DNA of 64,000 nucleotides from CAWGLW01 sp963823525 (GTDB lineage: Bacteria; Pseudomonadota; Gammaproteobacteria; Steroidobacterales; Steroidobacteraceae), in NCBI GenBank assembly GCA_963823525.1, contig CAWGLW010000006.1:1736001-1800000 (forward strand), in the 5' to 3' direction. The translations under genes and the position numbers were made by a program. The stretch's first letter is position 1. Each line of letters opens with the position of its first letter. Shown one piece after another: positions 29,916 to 38,363 of the stretch. The notes beneath the pieces are model-generated. The model did no database searches, had not been told where the DNA came from, and was given only the letters and a program-made list of their open reading frames with translations.

Positions 29916-30600
29916 TCTTGCTCCCCGATTCCTCAGCCAGCAGTACCGCACGGTCACCCAGCAGGACAGGCCTTGGCCAAGGATCCACCCGGATGCGGGC
30001 ATCCGGCGGCACGGGCCGACCGTCGATGGTTTCGACGGATTCTATGCCTGTCGTTGTCAACAGCCTAGCGGTGGTGGTCGGTTCGTACAACTCGCGTACA
30101 CCCTTGAGCCAGATAAAGCGCCCGTCGCCGCCGCCTCGGCGCAGCCCGACCGCCGACAATGCGCCGATCATGCCCATGTGATCGCCGGTGACGCCCTCGA
30201 GATGAACTCCGTCGCGTGCCGCGAGATCGGTCGCCTGGTCCAGGGTCAGTACCTCTCGCTTGGCAGAACCACCAAATGCGATGATCGCCTGGCTGACACC
30301 GCCGAACGGGCTTACGCACAGGCCGGCATCGGAGCCGTCCGCGCTTTCGTTCGCCAGGTACTCGCGAGCAAAGGCGATCAGCTCTGAAAGGGCGGCGGGG
30401 TCGAGTTCGACGTCCAGGCAGGCGGAACTGTTGTGCGAGGTGTAGGGAATGTCCGGGTGGACGAGAAGCTGGTGGCGCGTGATGCCCCGGGTCGCCGCCA
30501 GTCCCGACTCCGCCAGGCGGTCACCGAGCTGTCGCGCTCGAAAACCGGTTCCCCGGGTATCGGGATTGTCGGTGTCGTCGATACCGATCAGGCAACGCAT
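29863..30600 (-). CDS. TiaS-like IDDTDN-domain protein (N-terminal domain only)
   Basis: A 245-residue soluble protein that opens MRCLIGIDDTDN and continues with DTRGTGFRARQL, later PFGGVSQAIIAFG and GDHMGMIGALSAVGLRR. These motifs match the kinase-like N-terminal part of TiaS, the archaeal enzyme that attaches agmatine to C34 of tRNA-Ile2. The OB-fold and zinc-ribbon parts of TiaS (about 420 residues) are missing, and bacteria use TilS for this tRNA, so a tRNA role is unlikely. It is coupled to the membrane protein at 29343-29915 and lies directly downstream of the formate dehydrogenase terminator. The start could also be at 30615. Confidence 0.72.
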   Translation of the reverse strand: MRCLIGIDDTDNPDTRGTGFRARQLGDRLAESGLAATRGITRHQLLVHPDIPYTSHNSSACLDVELDPAALSELIAFAREYLANESADGSDAGLCVSPFGGVSQAIIAFGGSAKREVLTLDQATDLAARDGVHLEGVTGDHMGMIGALSAVGLRRGGGDGRFIWLKGVRELYEPTTTARLLTTTGIESVETIDGRPVPPDARIRVDPWPRPVLLGDRAVLLAEESGSKNDNYDWEVLGKETIRRY

Positions 30601-30675
30601 GCAAGTACCCGCCATCCGCGCGTCTTCGCGCACGGTGCGAGCCTACACGGTGCCCGTCACGGATCCAAGGTTTCC

Positions 30676-30706
30676 GAAAAAACAAGGGGCGCCAAAAGGC
30701 GCCCCT
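30676..30706 (-). terminator. Terminator of the formate dehydrogenase operon
   Basis: Perfect 9-bp stem (30685-30693 with 30698-30706) and AAAA loop (TTTT on the transcribed strand), followed on the minus strand by TTGTTTTTT. It sits 24 bases beyond the gamma-subunit stop codon and isolates the dehydrogenase operon from the IDDTDN gene, which therefore needs its own promoter. Confidence 0.92.
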
Positions 30707-30730
30707 GACTCCCTGACACCGCGCGCAGGA

Positions 30731-31801
30731 TCAGGTCGACGCCGTGGCCGACCTGCCCGAGGCTTCCACCTCGCTTGAACGCGTGTCACCCCCCGTCTGG
30801 ACTTCCTCGAGCCATAGGTTGTGGTGCTGGCGTGCCCAGCCCTCGTCCACTTCGCCACTCAGCATGCCCTCGAACGCGCCTTCGCTGCCGAGCGTGCCCA
30901 GGTAGATGTGCGCGCAAACGATCACAATCAGTATCAGTGCGCTGATGTTGTGGATGATATTGGCGTTCTGCATTGCTGCGCGGTCAAAGCCGAAATTCGG
31001 GAATAACATGTAGAACCCCGAAATCACCAGTGCCGTGCCAGCAGCAGCCAGCATCCAGAAGTAGGCTTTCTCGCCGGCATTCGCGAAGCCTGCGGGCGGA
31101 TGGCCGCCACCGAAATAACCGCCCGCCTTCTTGAACCATTCGACGTCGTAAGCACGCGGGATGTTGTGCTTCAGCCACTTGATGACCATGACAGCAAGCC
31201 CGGCCGTGAAGAACAGCGAGAGGTAGTCGTGAATCGGCTTGGCCACTGCGGCCCAGGCGGCAAAGCCCTCCTTGCCGAGCAAGGGAATCAGCGCCCACCG
31301 GCCCCAGAGCAGGCTCAAGCCCGTGACGGCCAGCATCAGGAACAGGATCGCCGTGTACCAGTGCAGGATCCGGTCCGAGACCGCCCACCGCAACACCTTA
31401 CGCCCGGTCCGGTGTTCGAGCTTGGCACCGCCCACAAACAACTGGTAAGCGATCAACGCCAGGATGACACCGATCACGGCTATCGCACCGAAGGTCGTGA
31501 CCGGCCCGTTGCGGAGCGCTCGCCAGGTCTCGCCACGGCTTTGAATCAGCACATCGGTTTCCGGCCCCGTCACTGCGGTGTAGCCTTCCTCGCCACCGCG
31601 GACTTCCCGCCAGTAATCGGCGCGAGGATTGGTCCCGGTCTCGGACTGCTCCGTTGCCCGTTCCTGGGCCATGGCGGAGTCGCTCCAGAGGTATCCACCG
31701 AGCGGCAACAACATCGCGGTCGCGGCGACCAGCACCATGCCGAGCAGCATCGAGCGCAACCGTCTCGAGCCTTTGCCGCTACCCATCTTAGACTTGCTCA
31801 T
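30731..31801 (-). CDS. Formate dehydrogenase cytochrome b556 (gamma) subunit
   Basis: A 356-residue integral membrane di-heme cytochrome b that takes electrons from the FeS beta subunit to quinone. It has an N-terminal hydrophobic segment (SMLLGMVLVAATAMLLPLGGY), a periplasmic stretch, then helices around GAIAVIGVILALIAYQLFVGG, ILHWYTAILFLMLAVTGLSL, PIHDYLSLFFTAGLAVMVI, FWMLAAAGTALVISGFYML and IIHNISALILIVIVCAHIYLG, with the candidate heme-ligand histidines in the listed helices. GGAG seven bases upstream supports the ATG at 31801. Last gene of the operon, 33 bases after the lipoprotein gene. Confidence 0.95.
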   Translation of the reverse strand: MSKSKMGSGKGSRRLRSMLLGMVLVAATAMLLPLGGYLWSDSAMAQERATEQSETGTNPRADYWREVRGGEEGYTAVTGPETDVLIQSRGETWRALRNGPVTTFGAIAVIGVILALIAYQLFVGGAKLEHRTGRKVLRWAVSDRILHWYTAILFLMLAVTGLSLLWGRWALIPLLGKEGFAAWAAVAKPIHDYLSLFFTAGLAVMVIKWLKHNIPRAYDVEWFKKAGGYFGGGHPPAGFANAGEKAYFWMLAAAGTALVISGFYMLFPNFGFDRAAMQNANIIHNISALILIVIVCAHIYLGTLGSEGAFEGMLSGEVDEGWARQHHNLWLEEVQTGGDTRSSEVEASGRSATAST

Positions 31802-31834
31802 TCGTCATCTCCAGGTTCGCCGACTGCGGATCGC

Positions 31835-32038
31835 TCAGCGATCCAGCTGACCCGTGGTAAATCGTTCCTTCAGCCGCTGCTTCAACTCGGGCTTTGCCAG
31901 ATTCGTGAGCAGTGGGTCCGCCGCGCCCTTGTAGACGCCGGGCTCGTAGACCTTGACCGAGCGACCATCGCCGCAACCTGCTACCGCCACGAGGACAGCT
32001 GTCACCGCGACGACGCTGAATGAATGACTTACCTTCAC
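31835..32038 (-). CDS. Small lipoprotein within the formate dehydrogenase operon
   Basis: A 67-residue protein starting at GTG 32038, with AAGGAGAG just upstream. It has a lipoprotein signal: hydrophobic VVAVTAVLVAVAGC with the acylated Cys at residue 22, leaving a mature chain of about 46 residues (VKVYEPGVYKGAADPLL...KLKQ-type basic helix KQRLKERFTTGQLDR). It is embedded between the beta and gamma genes and easily missed because of its size and GTG start. A role in membrane docking or stability of the dehydrogenase is plausible from position; I know no function. Confidence 0.8.
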   Translation of the reverse strand: MKVSHSFSVVAVTAVLVAVAGCGDGRSVKVYEPGVYKGAADPLLTNLAKPELKQRLKERFTTGQLDR

Positions 32039-32090
32039 TCGATCTCTCCTTGCCTTCGATCTGGCAGCAGCCGACCCGGCCAGCCCGGCA

Positions 32091-32681
32091 TCAGACGTCT
32101 TTCTTGTATGCGGTTTCCCAGCCCCAGCTCTGCGGCCTGCCGCTGCGCTTGAGGACTCGCTCACGGTAGATGTCTGCCACCATGTCGCCATCCCCGGCCA
32201 GCAACGCTTTGGTTGCACACATCTCGGCACACATCGGCAGCTTGCCTTCGGCGAGGCGGTTGGCGCCATACTTCTCTCGCTCCGCCGGCGAATTGTCATC
32301 GCCCGGGCCACCTGCGCAGAACGTGCACTTGTCCATCTTGCCACGTACACCAAAAGCTTCCTTTTGAGGATACTGGGGTGCACCGAAAGGACAGGCGTAA
32401 AAGCAATAGCCGCAGCCGATGCAGAGGTCTTTGTCGTGCAGTACGACGCCGTCGTCGGTCGTATAGAAGCAGTCGACCGGGCACACAGCGGCGCAGGGCG
32501 CATCGGTGCAATGCATGCAAGCGACCGAAATCGAGCGCTCCCCGGGCACGCCGTCCTCGAGCGTCACCACCCGCCGGCGATTCACACCCCAGGGCACGTC
32601 GTTTTCATTCTTGCACGCTGTTACACAACCGTTGCATTCAATGCAGCGCTCGGAATCACAGAGAAATTTCATTCGAGCCAT
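32091..32681 (-). CDS. Formate dehydrogenase iron-sulfur (beta) subunit
   Basis: A 196-residue electron-transfer protein with the four [4Fe-4S] cluster pattern of FdnH/FdhB-type subunits: CIECNGCVTAC (residues 13-23), CMHCTDAPCAAVCPVDC, CIGCGYCFYACPFG, and CTFC with the later CAEMC. It passes electrons from the alpha subunit to cytochrome b. It lacks its own export signal and, as usual, would travel with the alpha subunit by the TAT route. It starts 13 bases after the alpha stop codon, with AGGAG before the ATG. Confidence 0.96.
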   Translation of the reverse strand: MARMKFLCDSERCIECNGCVTACKNENDVPWGVNRRRVVTLEDGVPGERSISVACMHCTDAPCAAVCPVDCFYTTDDGVVLHDKDLCIGCGYCFYACPFGAPQYPQKEAFGVRGKMDKCTFCAGGPGDDNSPAEREKYGANRLAEGKLPMCAEMCATKALLAGDGDMVADIYRERVLKRSGRPQSWGWETAYKKDV

Positions 32682-32694
32682 GATCGAGAATCTC

Positions 32695-35580
32695 CTAGGC
32701 TGCAGTGATCTGGCAGAGTGAGGCCTTGGTTTCCTGCATTGCAGTCACCGAGTCGTATCCGTAGGTGAATATGTTGTTGGCCGCATCACCTCGTACATAG
32801 GGCGCCGTGCCTTCCGGGTACTTGGTGAGCAGGTCCTCGCCCTCGTACCAGCCGCCGAAGTGATACGGGGTAAAGACAACGCCCCGAGCAACGCGCTCAG
32901 TCACCATCGCCTTGACCTTGATCTTTCCGCCCTCCGGGCCTTCCATCCATATCCACTGGCCGTCTTTGATGCCGCGATCATTCGCATCGGCCGGGTTGAT
33001 CTCGGCAAACATGTACTGTTGAAGCTCAGCCAGCCATGGGTTCGAGCGTGTTTCTTCGCCGCCGCCCTCGTATTCGACCAGGCGTCCGCTGGTATGAATC
33101 AGCGGAAAGTCTTTTGAGTAGTCCTTGGCCTGGATCGATGCATAGCGTGTCGGCAGGCGCCAGAAGCTCTTGCGGTCCTCGTAAGTCGGGTACTTGGCCA
33201 CGAGGTCGTAACGCGAGGTGTACAGCGGTTCCCGGTGGATCGGTACCGGATCCGGGAAAGTCCAGACAATGCACCGCGCCTTCGCGTTGCCAAACGGCGC
33301 ACAGCCATGCTTGATCGCGACGCGCTGGATACCGCCAGAGAGGTCGGTTTTCCAGTTCTTGCCCTCAGCGGCTGCTTTTTCGTCGGCCGTCAGGTCATTC
33401 CACCAGCCGAGTTGCTTGAGCATATCGGCGGTGAACTCCGGGTATCCGTCCTTGATTTCCGAGCCCTTACTCCAGGAGTCTTCGGCGAGAAGGTTCTTGC
33501 CCTGGTACTCGACGCCGAACCGCGCCCGGAAGGTCAGCCCACCTTCGGCGACGCTCTTGCTCGTATCGTAGAGGTTCGGCGTGCCCGGGTGTTTCATTTC
33601 CGGTGTTCCCCAGGCGGGCCACGGCAGGCCGTAGTAGTCCCCGTCGCAGGGACCGCCCACTGCCTTGAGCGTCGTCGTATCGAACGTGTGCTTGTTCTCC
33701 ATGTGCAGCTTCAGGCGCTCGGGACTCTGGCCCGTATAGCCGATGGTCCACATCCCGCGATTGATTTCCCTGAGGATGTCTTCGACCAGCGGCTCGTCGC
33801 CGTTGACTTCGATGTGCTTGGTCAGTTGCTCTGCAAAGCCCAGCTTTTTCGCCAGCCGGTACATGATCACATGGTCGGGCTGCGACTCGAACAGCGGATC
33901 CATGATCTTCTCACGCCACTGCAGGGAGCGGTTCGAGGCGGTCACGGACCCGTAAGTCTCGAACTGGGTCGCGGCCGGCAGCAGGTACATGCCGTCCTGG
34001 CGGTCGGGGAGTACGGCCGTGTGCGTCGGATACGGATCGACGACCACCAGCAGCTCCAGCGCTTCCATCGCCTTTTTCATTTCCGGCCCGCGCGTCTGGC
34101 TGTTCGGCGCGTGGCCCCACATGAACATCGCCTTGATGCCCGCCCTCTGGGCAATGTTCTCGTCCGGTTCCAGGACGCCGTCAATCCATCGCGAGACGGT
34201 AATGCCCTTGGCGAACATCACCGGTACCGGATTGTCGCCACCTTCGTAGCTGCCCGTGTCGAAGCGCGACTTGATCCAGTCGAAGTCGAGGTCCCAGACC
34301 CCGGCCCAGTGCTTCCAGGCCCCTTCCGCCAGCGAGTAATAACCGGGCAGCGTGTCAGCCAGCACACCGAGATCCGTTGCACCCTGCACGTTGTCGTGAC
34401 CGCGGAAAATATTCGCGCCGCCGCCGGCCATGCCGATATTGCCGAGTGCGAGCTGTAGCACGCAGTAGGCACGGGTGTTGTTGTTGCCGATAGTGTGCTG
34501 CGTGCCGCCCATGCACCACACGATCGTGCCCGGGCGGTTTTCGGCCATCGTCTGCGCCGCGCGCTTGACTTCCTCACCCGGCACGCCAGTGACGTTCTCT
34601 ACGACGTCGGGTGTCCACTTCGCGACTTCCTTGCGGATTTCGTCCATTCCAAAGACACGCTGGCTGATGTATTCCTTATCTTCCCAGCCGTTCTCGAAGA
34701 TGTGCCACAGTACACCCCAGATCAACGGCACGTCGGTCCCGGAGCGTATGCGGACAAACTGGTCGGCATGCGCGGCGGTGCGCGTGAATCGCGGATCGAC
34801 GACGATCAGTTTGGCGCCGTTTTCCTTGCCGCGCAGGACGTGCTGCATCGCGACCGGGTGGGCCTCCGCTGCGTTGCTGCCGATGAAGAACATCGCCTTG
34901 CATGAGTGCATGTCGTTGTAGGAGTTCGTCATCGCCCCGTAGCCCCAGGTGTTGGCTACGCCGGCCACGGTCGTCGAGTGACAGATTCGCGCCTGGTGGT
35001 CCACGTTGTTTGTGCCCCACATCGCCGCGAACTTCCTGTACAGGTAGGCCTGTTCGTTTGAGAACTTGGCCGATCCGAGCCAGTACACGGAATCGGGGCT
35101 GTGCTTCTCGCGGATTTCGAGCAGTTTGTCGCCGATCTCGTCAATGGCATCTTCCCAGGAAACCTTCTGCCACTGTCCGCCGACCTTTTTCATCGGGTAC
35201 TTGAGACGCTTGTCGCCGTGGCCGTGCTCGCGAACCGAGGCACCCTTGGCGCAGTGTCCGCCCAGGTTGAACGGCGAATCGAAATCAGGCTCCTGCCCGG
35301 TCCAGACCCCGTTTTGCACTTCGGCAATCACGCCACAGCCTACCGAGCAATGCGTGCAGACAGAGCGCTTCGTAACGGTCTCGCCCGTCGCTGCGCCTTC
35401 GGCCGCCGCCTCAGCTTTCTGCATCATTCGCATGGACAACGTCGAAGCAACCACCGCTCCACCGGCGGTAAGGCCGGTACGGCGCAGGAACGTGCGACGA
35501 TCGATTGTCCGACCCAGTAAACCGACGGGTCCGGTTACGGGCTTGATGTCTTCCAGGCTTCGCTTCTTGACCAGCTTCAT
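32695..35580 (-). CDS. Formate dehydrogenase catalytic (alpha) subunit, Mo/W-bis-MGD, TAT-exported
   Basis: Oxidises formate to CO2 in the periplasm. The 961-residue protein has a TAT signal (DRRTFLRR at 27-34, then GLTAGGAVVASTLSM), a [4Fe-4S] motif CTHCSVGC (C75, C78, C82 and C110), and the metal ligand Cys-200 followed by His-201 (RICHSTT), the position of selenocysteine in E. coli FdnG. The ICHSTT-TNSYNDM region, SNAAEAHPVA and the C-terminal MGD-binding domain (VHTSGR-like IHTSGRLVEY, ...VKAMVTERVARGVVFTPYHFGGWY) confirm the family. First large gene after the TAT small protein; metal Mo versus W cannot be told from sequence. Confidence 0.97.
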   Translation of the reverse strand: MKLVKKRSLEDIKPVTGPVGLLGRTIDRRTFLRRTGLTAGGAVVASTLSMRMMQKAEAAAEGAATGETVTKRSVCTHCSVGCGVIAEVQNGVWTGQEPDFDSPFNLGGHCAKGASVREHGHGDKRLKYPMKKVGGQWQKVSWEDAIDEIGDKLLEIREKHSPDSVYWLGSAKFSNEQAYLYRKFAAMWGTNNVDHQARICHSTTVAGVANTWGYGAMTNSYNDMHSCKAMFFIGSNAAEAHPVAMQHVLRGKENGAKLIVVDPRFTRTAAHADQFVRIRSGTDVPLIWGVLWHIFENGWEDKEYISQRVFGMDEIRKEVAKWTPDVVENVTGVPGEEVKRAAQTMAENRPGTIVWCMGGTQHTIGNNNTRAYCVLQLALGNIGMAGGGANIFRGHDNVQGATDLGVLADTLPGYYSLAEGAWKHWAGVWDLDFDWIKSRFDTGSYEGGDNPVPVMFAKGITVSRWIDGVLEPDENIAQRAGIKAMFMWGHAPNSQTRGPEMKKAMEALELLVVVDPYPTHTAVLPDRQDGMYLLPAATQFETYGSVTASNRSLQWREKIMDPLFESQPDHVIMYRLAKKLGFAEQLTKHIEVNGDEPLVEDILREINRGMWTIGYTGQSPERLKLHMENKHTFDTTTLKAVGGPCDGDYYGLPWPAWGTPEMKHPGTPNLYDTSKSVAEGGLTFRARFGVEYQGKNLLAEDSWSKGSEIKDGYPEFTADMLKQLGWWNDLTADEKAAAEGKNWKTDLSGGIQRVAIKHGCAPFGNAKARCIVWTFPDPVPIHREPLYTSRYDLVAKYPTYEDRKSFWRLPTRYASIQAKDYSKDFPLIHTSGRLVEYEGGGEETRSNPWLAELQQYMFAEINPADANDRGIKDGQWIWMEGPEGGKIKVKAMVTERVARGVVFTPYHFGGWYEGEDLLTKYPEGTAPYVRGDAANNIFTYGYDSVTAMQETKASLCQITAA

Positions 35581-35632
35581 CGCTGAGTCTCCCTGTGTAG
35601 TAGGCGCCAGCTCACAGCCGCGCGTGGCTTAA

Positions 35633-35848
35633 TCAGATTCGTGCTTTCTCGTAATACTTCGTCACGTGCGAGGTGACCTGGTAGCCAGTTGGCGTGTCCG
35701 CCGTCTTGGCTGCCTCGCTGGCGACGGGCCGCGTTGCCGCGAGGCTGGCTCCACCCGAGACCGTTGCGACGCCGCCGACCACCGCGAGGTCGCGGAGGAA
35801 ATCCCGTCGGTTCGTCTTCTGATCGAGAGGCTTTCGCGTCATGTTCAT
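35633..35848 (-). CDS. Formate dehydrogenase region TAT-signal small protein
   Basis: A 71-residue protein with a twin-arginine signal (NRRDFLRDLAVVGGVATVSGG) and a short mature part ending TSHVTKYYEKARI. This matches the small TAT-target proteins found only in formate dehydrogenase clusters (TIGR02811 type). Function is unknown, possibly export quality control or a small subunit. It lies between the TorD-like chaperone gene (6 bases) and the alpha gene (52 bases). Confidence 0.88.
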   Translation of the reverse strand: MNMTRKPLDQKTNRRDFLRDLAVVGGVATVSGGASLAATRPVASEAAKTADTPTGYQVTSHVTKYYEKARI

Positions 35849-35854
35849 GCTTCC

Positions 35855-36520
35855 TTATGAGAGCGTCTTTGCACCGGCGGAGGGGGTAGACATACGGAAT
35901 GCCTGAGCCTCAACGCCAAGAAACTGTTCGCCCAGCTGACCGACTGCGCGGTAGAAGCGCGCCGACTCAGCCTGCTGGAGATCACGGAAAAACCGTCCCA
36001 TCCAGGGCTCAATGTGTCGCTCGAAGAACCTCAGTTGTTCCTCGAGCGGGGTCGGCTCATCCGCTGTAATCAGCAGCGCCATCGTATCGAGTAGCGCCGC
36101 GGCATGGTCTTCCGGTTCGCTTACGCCCGGTTGTCGCTGGATTCCGAGCTCACTGAGATCCGTGCGCAACTGGGCGAGCGGTTGTTCCATCAGAAAGCCG
36201 GTCAGGTACCAGGATCCGTAGGGCACGAGTTCGCCGCGCCCGAGGCCAATGAACAGCGTCTGATACTCGTCCTTGACGGACTGGGGCTGCGCACGCTCGG
36301 CCGAAAGACGGAGCATCTGCCAGCTTGCGGCGAGCACACGGTCATCCTCCGGACCGGCCTCGATTTCGCTCAGCGCAGCGAGAAGCTCCGCCTCCGGTGG
36401 CGCTGCCAGCAGGTTCCCCAGCAACGTATAGACGTTTCCCCGGGCGCGATCTTCCTCGTCCGCGGCCGCTGTCAACGGGGCCACCGGTGGATTGGATCTG
36501 CCGAGGCGGTCTGCTTGCAT
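35855..36520 (-). CDS. TorD/DmsD-family molecular chaperone
   Basis: A 221-residue all-helical cytosolic chaperone that binds the TAT signal or apo-form of molybdoenzymes. Family signs are RARGNVYTLLGNLLAAPPEAELLAAL, DEYQTLFIGLGRGELVPYGSWYLTGFLME (the Y..LF.G...ELVPYGS motif), and DHAAALLDTMALLI (the conserved E/D-H-A segment). It heads the structural operon, 36 bases downstream of a -24/-12 promoter. It would load the alpha subunit encoded next to it. Confidence 0.93.
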   Translation of the reverse strand: MQADRLGRSNPPVAPLTAAADEEDRARGNVYTLLGNLLAAPPEAELLAALSEIEAGPEDDRVLAASWQMLRLSAERAQPQSVKDEYQTLFIGLGRGELVPYGSWYLTGFLMEQPLAQLRTDLSELGIQRQPGVSEPEDHAAALLDTMALLITADEPTPLEEQLRFFERHIEPWMGRFFRDLQQAESARFYRAVGQLGEQFLGVEAQAFRMSTPSAGAKTLS

Positions 36521-36555
36521 CGATTCGATATCCGGAACCTGTCCCCGCAGAGAGG

Positions 36556-36571
36556 AGCAAGTTTCGGGCCA
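36556..36571 (-). promoter_or_regulatory. Sigma-54 (-24/-12) promoter of the formate dehydrogenase operon
   Basis: On the minus strand the 16 bases read TGGCCCGAAACTTGCT, differing from the RpoN consensus TGGCACG-N4-TTGCW at one position. The invariant GG and GC are ten bases apart as required. A start about 12 bases downstream, near 36545, gives a leader of about 25 bases to the TorD-type gene. An A/T-rich stretch (36574-36588) just upstream could accommodate a bending protein. A sigma-54 activator is encoded at 40839-42242. Confidence 0.8.
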
Positions 36572-36640
36572 GCATTATTGTTTAATGGTTCCGTCACGAT
36601 CGCTTCAGGTCCAACGTCTACCGCGAAATTCCAATGAAGA

Positions 36641-36690
36641 TGAGACAATTTGTCCTTCTATTGATCGACAGCGGGTCAGAAAGACGCAAT
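36641..36690. promoter_or_regulatory. Candidate activator-binding region upstream of the FDH promoter
   Basis: Contains TGAGACAA (36641-36648), overlapping an 11-base palindrome GACAATTTGTC (36644-36654), and GACGCAAT (36683-36690). Both octamers recur at 42311-42329 in front of the sigma-54 activator gene. The palindrome centre lies about 85 bases upstream of the promoter, the usual distance for an enhancer site. Which protein binds is inference. Confidence 0.4.
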
Positions 36691-36692
36691 AG

Positions 36693-38363
36693 TTAGTTCT
36701 TGCCAGCCTGGCTGCTGAACATGTCCCGCACCTTGCAGTCTTCACACATCTGCAGGCGCTTCCGGGCTTCCTCGGTCTGGAACATCCAGTGTCCGGCCAG
36801 CTTCCGTTCGAGAGTCTCCAGCATCGATCGAGTGGCAAACGGCTTGCCGCAGGAGACGCAACACAGCGGCTGCTCCTCGTGCAGTATCCGAGTCTGCTCG
36901 CGCGCCTCCCGGTCGTACAGGAACCGGGCCTTGAGCGTAATGGCCGATTCGGGGCAGGCTTTCTCGCACAAGCCGCACTGCACGCAGTTCCATTCCCGAA
37001 AATTCAGTTGCGGCAGGCCGCGGCCGTCCTGCATCGCGTGGGTCGGACACACCGATACGCAGCTCATGCATAGCGTGCAGGTCTCGGCATTGACCCGGAT
37101 TTCGCCGAACGGCGCTCCGACAGGCAGTGAAATGCTGCGCCGGGGACTCGGCGCCTGTGCGCCCAGGCTCTCCAGCGCGAGACGCAACGTCACGCGCTTG
37201 TCGGCTTTCGGGGCGGCGAATCGAGCAGGTCGGCTGACAACCCCGGCCGGCAGGCGCCGAAGGGTTTCCAGGGCTGCGACGGGCTGGTCCGCGTTGAGCA
37301 TTTGCACGCAATGCTCGTCATAGCCCATGCCGCCCAGGATCGCCCGGGCCGTAATCAACTGGTCCTGGGCCGTCTCGACGATTTGGGGCGGCGTGCGGTC
37401 CGTGGACATCAGCACGACGGCATCGGCTCCGTAAGCGAGGCAGACAAGCCAGGCGTCCATGCCGATCGAGCCGACATCTTCGACGGCGACCGGCAACACG
37501 CGCTCCGGCATTTCTTCTCCGAGCCGCTTCGATACCGCGTCGCGACCCATTTCGTCATAAAACAGCAGGCACGGATCCTGGCCGCCGTTTTCGCGGTAGC
37601 ATTCGAGTGTCTGCCGCAGGCTCGCCAGCAGTTCGCCAGCCAGCGGGTAAGCGTAGGTCATCGCGCCGGTTGGACAGGCGGTCGCACAGGCACCGCCGCC
37701 CTGGCAAAGATACGGATTGACCTGCACCTTCTCGCCGATCGAGACGATCGCCTCGGCGGGACAGGCATCGATGCAGCGCGTGCAGCCTCGCTTTCCGCTG
37801 CTGCCGTGTGCGCAGATCTCCGGGTCGTAGTTGAAGAACTTGGGCTTTTCAAATTCGCCGCACATCTCTGGCAGCGCGACCAGCACCTCATCCCAGCCGG
37901 CCGGGTCTGGCCCCGGGGCATAGTAGCCGGGCGGAAGCAGTCCGCGTTGCAGCAGCGGCTTGTTGCCAAGGTCGACGACGAGGTCCATCCGCTGCGCGGG
38001 CTGGGAGATCAGCGAACCGATATCGAGGGTCTCGTTACCGGAGACCAGCGTGATCGTGAAGTCGCCCAGCGCACCGGTGATCGTGGCCCTGCCGCCACGC
38101 ACCAGGCGTTGTCCGTCGATCTGCCTCAATTCCGGAGCGTCATCGCCAGGCGCCGCGACGATCACGTTGAGCGTTGCCGGTAGACGCCGGGCAAAATCGA
38201 GCGCCGTCGCCTCCTCCCCGATGACCAGGCAACGCCCCTGGGAGACGAACTCGACCACTGAGGTTGGCGTCACGCTGTCGGGCGCCTGAAGCGCCAGTGC
38301 GCGTGTTCGGGCGCGGCCGTCGCTGCTCCGTTCAGGAAGCGCTGGGTTTGTCATCGCTGTCAT
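36693..38363 (-). CDS. Poly-ferredoxin type formate dehydrogenase accessory protein
   Basis: A 556-residue cytosolic iron-sulfur protein typical of this formate dehydrogenase cluster. The N-terminal part lacks cysteines and looks like a nucleotide- or CO-binding domain remnant (LVIGEEATALDFARRL, VVDLGNKPLL). Then come ferredoxin motifs CTRCIDACPAEAI, CQGGGACATACPTGAM, a central domain, CTLCMSCVSVCPTHAM, CVQCGLCEKACPESAI and a C-terminal CCVSCGKPF...CEDC zinc-finger-like unit. Role in maturation or electron supply is presumed. The ATG at 38363 has AGGAG four bases upstream and overlaps the DUF3306 gene by 32 bases. Confidence 0.9.
   Translation of the reverse strand: MTAMTNPALPERSSDGRARTRALALQAPDSVTPTSVVEFVSQGRCLVIGEEATALDFARRLPATLNVIVAAPGDDAPELRQIDGQRLVRGGRATITGALGDFTITLVSGNETLDIGSLISQPAQRMDLVVDLGNKPLLQRGLLPPGYYAPGPDPAGWDEVLVALPEMCGEFEKPKFFNYDPEICAHGSSGKRGCTRCIDACPAEAIVSIGEKVQVNPYLCQGGGACATACPTGAMTYAYPLAGELLASLRQTLECYRENGGQDPCLLFYDEMGRDAVSKRLGEEMPERVLPVAVEDVGSIGMDAWLVCLAYGADAVVLMSTDRTPPQIVETAQDQLITARAILGGMGYDEHCVQMLNADQPVAALETLRRLPAGVVSRPARFAAPKADKRVTLRLALESLGAQAPSPRRSISLPVGAPFGEIRVNAETCTLCMSCVSVCPTHAMQDGRGLPQLNFREWNCVQCGLCEKACPESAITLKARFLYDREAREQTRILHEEQPLCCVSCGKPFATRSMLETLERKLAGHWMFQTEEARKRLQMCEDCKVRDMFSSQAGKN

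Noticed and set aside
33235..34458. A 407-codon open frame on the plus strand
   Set aside because: It lies wholly opposite the formate dehydrogenase alpha gene, whose conserved motifs are certain; GC-rich DNA produces long antisense frames.
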